A stretch of 39,530 nucleotides of DNA from a virus: positions 1-39,530 of the IMG/VR virus record IMGVR_UViG_3300044644_002430. One strand, 5' to 3'. Under the pieces are notes generated by a model. The model was not told where the DNA came from. It was given only the letters and a program-made list of their open reading frames with translations, and ran no database searches. Made by a program: the position numbers and the translations under genes. Positions 37,291 through 39,530 of this stretch are shown piece after piece (positions within the stretch are counted from its first letter, which is position 1; each line of letters opens with the position of its first letter).

Positions 37291-38724
37291 TTAATTAATA
37301 TTCGTTTTATACATATCCTGCCAACCGACTATGTCGTTCGTGTCATCAAGAAGAGGCTGGTTTTTAATATTCAAACTTGTGTTTAACAATACCGGTACTC
37401 CTGTTCTGTTGTTCCATTCTGAAAGCAAATTATATAAACCTTCATGTTGAGTTTTATTAACGGTCTGTACTCTTGATGTTCCATCGTAGTGAACAACTGA
37501 AGGAATCTTGTCAGGCTTTGTACACTTCACAGCATACTGCATATAAGGAGATGTAAAATTCATATCAAACCATTCATTAGCATACTCTTCTAAAACAACA
37601 GGAGCAAATGGTCTAAATTTTTCTCTTTGCTTTATTTCATTTACTTTATCTTTTATGTTTGGATCTCTGGGGTCCGCTAAAATGCTTCTGTTTCCTAATG
37701 CTCTTGGACCAAATTCTGAACGCCCGCTTGCAACAGCAGCAACTTTATTTTGTTCCAAATTGAACAAGATGTTTTGTATTGGATATTCAACGTTAATGTT
37801 ACTTCCTAGATACGGACTTATCCAATTAACGTGTTTGCCGTAATAAGCAGCAGCTGCTCCAAGACTACTTCCTGCATCTCCTGGATTAGGCATTATCCAA
37901 ACATCATCAAACAAATCCCACAACAAAGTGTTGGCTGAACAATTTAAAGCACATCCTCCCATAAAAACTAACTTTCTCTTATTAGTTCTTTTTTTAGCCA
38001 TTGTCATCAATTCGATTAAACGTCTTTGATAAACTTCCTGGACAGCTGCAGCAATATCAAATTTGTGTTGTTCATCTTTAATTGTTCCCCAATCTGTTAT
38101 ACCTTTGTGAAAATTGTATCGTTGCTCGTCATAATGAGGAAAGTATGAATTGACTTCTGTAAAGTGAATTTTTGGGTTTCCAAATGCAGCCATTCCCATT
38201 AAAATGTATTCTTCTTTGTTCGGCTCGAGTCCAATTAACTGCGTAAACGCACTATAAAATAATCCAAAACTTTTAGGATAATTTTGGGTGTATACTTTTT
38301 TTATTCGATTCCCTTCCCCTGTCCAAATGCTTGTTGTATTAAATTCTCCAATTGAATCAATTACAACAATAACCGCGTCATCAAACTTGCTTGTATAATA
38401 ACCAGCTGCAGCATGCGAATAATGGTGTCCAAAGTTGATAACAGGACAATCTCCTAATACCGCATTGTTTTTGTAAAACGGCTTGATTGGAGGCTTTCCT
38501 CCTTTGATTAAAACTCTAAGATTTTTTAACAAAGGACTTTCGTAATAAGATATAACATCCGGAGTTCCATACTCTAAAGCGTTTTGTATTATTCGCTCGT
38601 TTAAAGACCACTCATTTTTTATCTTACTATACCGCTCAGCATGAGCAGCAAATAATATGTTTCCGTCTTCTATTACAGAAAGTCCGGCATCGTGTGTAGT
38701 CTCATTAATTCCAAAAATTATCAT
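37291..38724 (-). CDS. NodU/CmcH-family O-carbamoyltransferase
   Basis: 477 residues. The N-terminal Kae1-like domain starts MIIFGINETTHDAGLSVIEDG with AAHAERYSKIKNE. NFGHHYSHAAAGYY (about 97-110) holds the catalytic and metal histidines. FMGGCALNCSANT (about 253-265) is the ATP-site glycine motif, and the C-terminal lobe has SEFGPRALGNRSILADPRD. The family forms carbamoyl-adenylate from carbamoyl phosphate and ATP and moves the carbamoyl to a hydroxyl of a sugar or antibiotic. T4-like cyanophages carry similar genes. Its start overlaps the SGNH hydrolase stop by 4 nt, so the two act together, probably on a glycan or nucleoside. Confidence 0.88.
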   Translation of the reverse strand: MIIFGINETTHDAGLSVIEDGNILFAAHAERYSKIKNEWSLNERIIQNALEYGTPDVISYYESPLLKNLRVLIKGGKPPIKPFYKNNAVLGDCPVINFGHHYSHAAAGYYTSKFDDAVIVVIDSIGEFNTTSIWTGEGNRIKKVYTQNYPKSFGLFYSAFTQLIGLEPNKEEYILMGMAAFGNPKIHFTEVNSYFPHYDEQRYNFHKGITDWGTIKDEQHKFDIAAAVQEVYQRRLIELMTMAKKRTNKRKLVFMGGCALNCSANTLLWDLFDDVWIMPNPGDAGSSLGAAAAYYGKHVNWISPYLGSNINVEYPIQNILFNLEQNKVAAVASGRSEFGPRALGNRSILADPRDPNIKDKVNEIKQREKFRPFAPVVLEEYANEWFDMNFTSPYMQYAVKCTKPDKIPSVVHYDGTSRVQTVNKTQHEGLYNLLSEWNNRTGVPVLLNTSLNIKNQPLLDDTNDIVGWQDMYKTNIN

Positions 38725-39509
38725 TTCTGTATTTCAGCTGCAAACGCTTCTGCAAATAATTCATTTGCTTCTATCCCCAAATGAATTCCGTCTCTAGCTT
38801 TTCCTAAATTTTCCCATTCAAGCAACTGTTTGAACTTGTTGTTGGTTAAGTCTACTAAACACGTTCGTTTAAATTGTTTCTCTCTAATCAACTTCAATAC
38901 ATCTTGATCCCATGTGTTGACCCAAAGTTGTACTCCGTGTTGCTTGCACAACAACTCCATTAATAAAATGTTTTTTAAAAGATAGTACAGAGAATTATCT
39001 TCTCCGAACAATCTCATGTACGCTCTCCAGTCCAAAAAATTAAATTTGGCCTTTACGCACTTCACTTGTACGGGAACATTTTCGTCTCCGCTAAGTTCAT
39101 TAAAATTTCTTAAAACAAAATCTTCAGTTGTTGTAAACATTTCTCTTCTAAAAATGTCTGGTAGCAAACAACAAATAATTTTTGGTTTTTCTTTTATCAG
39201 ATAGTTATGCATTTTTCTAACTATTGTATCAGAAGAGGCTCCGCTAATTCCGTAATTTTTTACAGTGTATTTGTTGTGCAACATTTCTTCCAACAAGAAA
39301 GGCCACGTCTCTTCGTATGGCAACCCAACCCCGAAAGTTTGACTACATCCAAAGCAAGCTATGGTTTCTCGTTTGTTAGTAGATAAGTCTTCTTGTTCAG
39401 ACGGAAGTCGAAAACCATATTTGTTCAAAATATATTTTATTGAATCTTCATTATACTTTTTGTTGCCTCTTAAATTAAAATTCTCTTTAGTGTCTGTAGA
39501 ATCCCACAT
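38721..39509 (-). CDS. SGNH/GDSL-type hydrolase
   Basis: 262 residues visible from ATG 39507-39509. The frame is open to the right edge without a stop, so the true start may lie outside. Block I is CFGCSQTFGVG (about 51-61) with S54 as nucleophile candidate. NYGISGASSDT (about 99-109) is block II with the oxyanion glycine and N. IICCLLPDIFRREMF takes the place of block III, although the usual GxND is not seen. DGIH (D240, H243) is block V, the other catalytic residues. The family includes esterases and O-acetyl hydrolases that act on sugars, lipids or peptidoglycan. It is coupled to the carbamoyltransferase gene. Confidence 0.75.
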   Translation of the reverse strand: MWDSTDTKENFNLRGNKKYNEDSIKYILNKYGFRLPSEQEDLSTNKRETIACFGCSQTFGVGLPYEETWPFLLEEMLHNKYTVKNYGISGASSDTIVRKMHNYLIKEKPKIICCLLPDIFRREMFTTTEDFVLRNFNELSGDENVPVQVKCVKAKFNFLDWRAYMRLFGEDNSLYYLLKNILLMELLCKQHGVQLWVNTWDQDVLKLIREKQFKRTCLVDLTNNKFKQLLEWENLGKARDGIHLGIEANELFAEAFAAEIQK

Positions 39510-39530
39510 TGTAGTTTGTTGATATAAACC

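Noticed and set aside
1-39530. CRISPR array, insertion sequence, integrase or attachment site
   Set aside because: No regularly spaced repeats, no transposase or integrase motif, and no duplicated tRNA end of att type were seen. The tRNA 3'-half repeat is explained by tRNA exchange.

Overview
The window looks like part of the genome of a T4-like myovirus (Straboviridae/Kyanoviridae-type relative), AT-rich (roughly one third G+C by eye), infecting a Gram-negative host. The T4 replication, recombination and late-transcription set is present: gp41 helicase, UvsX, gp43 polymerase, gp46/gp47, the late sigma factor gp55, UvsW, a UvsY-like mediator and gp61 primase. A one-protein (u-spanin) lysis module points to an outer-membrane host. 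Most starts lack a Shine-Dalgarno sequence, which would fit a host that initiates without SD pairing (for example Bacteroidota), but the host cannot be named from this window.

Layout. 1-6132 (minus): a DHH phosphoesterase fragment, gp41, UvsX, two small proteins and gp43. 6164-18947 (minus): the T4-like order UvsY-UvsW-55-47-...-46 and a glycosyltransferase. Genes 46 and 47 are split by a cassette of about 6.3 kb holding two methyltransferases and six glycosyltransferase-like genes, with a relic of a second gene 46 inside it. 18948-19394: a non-coding stretch rich in hairpins. 19395-20452 (plus): late genes. 20430-23461 (minus): nucleotide kinase-like protein, QueE, QueD and a zinc-binding protein. 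23513-32462: late structural candidates on both strands, gp61, a PD-(D/E)XK nuclease, small proteins, a DUF932 gene of foreign composition, and the lysis cassette (u-spanin, small membrane protein, holin, endolysin). 32445-37112: an ATP-dependent DNA ligase, 13 tRNA or tRNA-like genes, a tmRNA, a GT90 glycosyltransferase and a SemiSWEET-like protein. 37291-39530: a NodU-type carbamoyltransferase and an SGNH hydrolase.

How the parts work together. gp55 should direct RNA polymerase to TATAAATA-type late promoters. Six genes carry NWTAAATA exactly 5 nt before ATG. With T4 geometry transcription would start on the A of ATG, giving leaderless late mRNAs. Several of these late products share an N-terminal amphipathic peptide ending near a LxE-type site, resembling T4 capsid-targeting sequences. 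The tRNAs plus a tmRNA with an unusually long (34-residue) tag form a translation-support region. The glycosyltransferases, methyltransferases, carbamoyltransferase and SGNH esterase could together build or edit a decorated glycan on virion, DNA or host surface; the target is not shown by the sequence.
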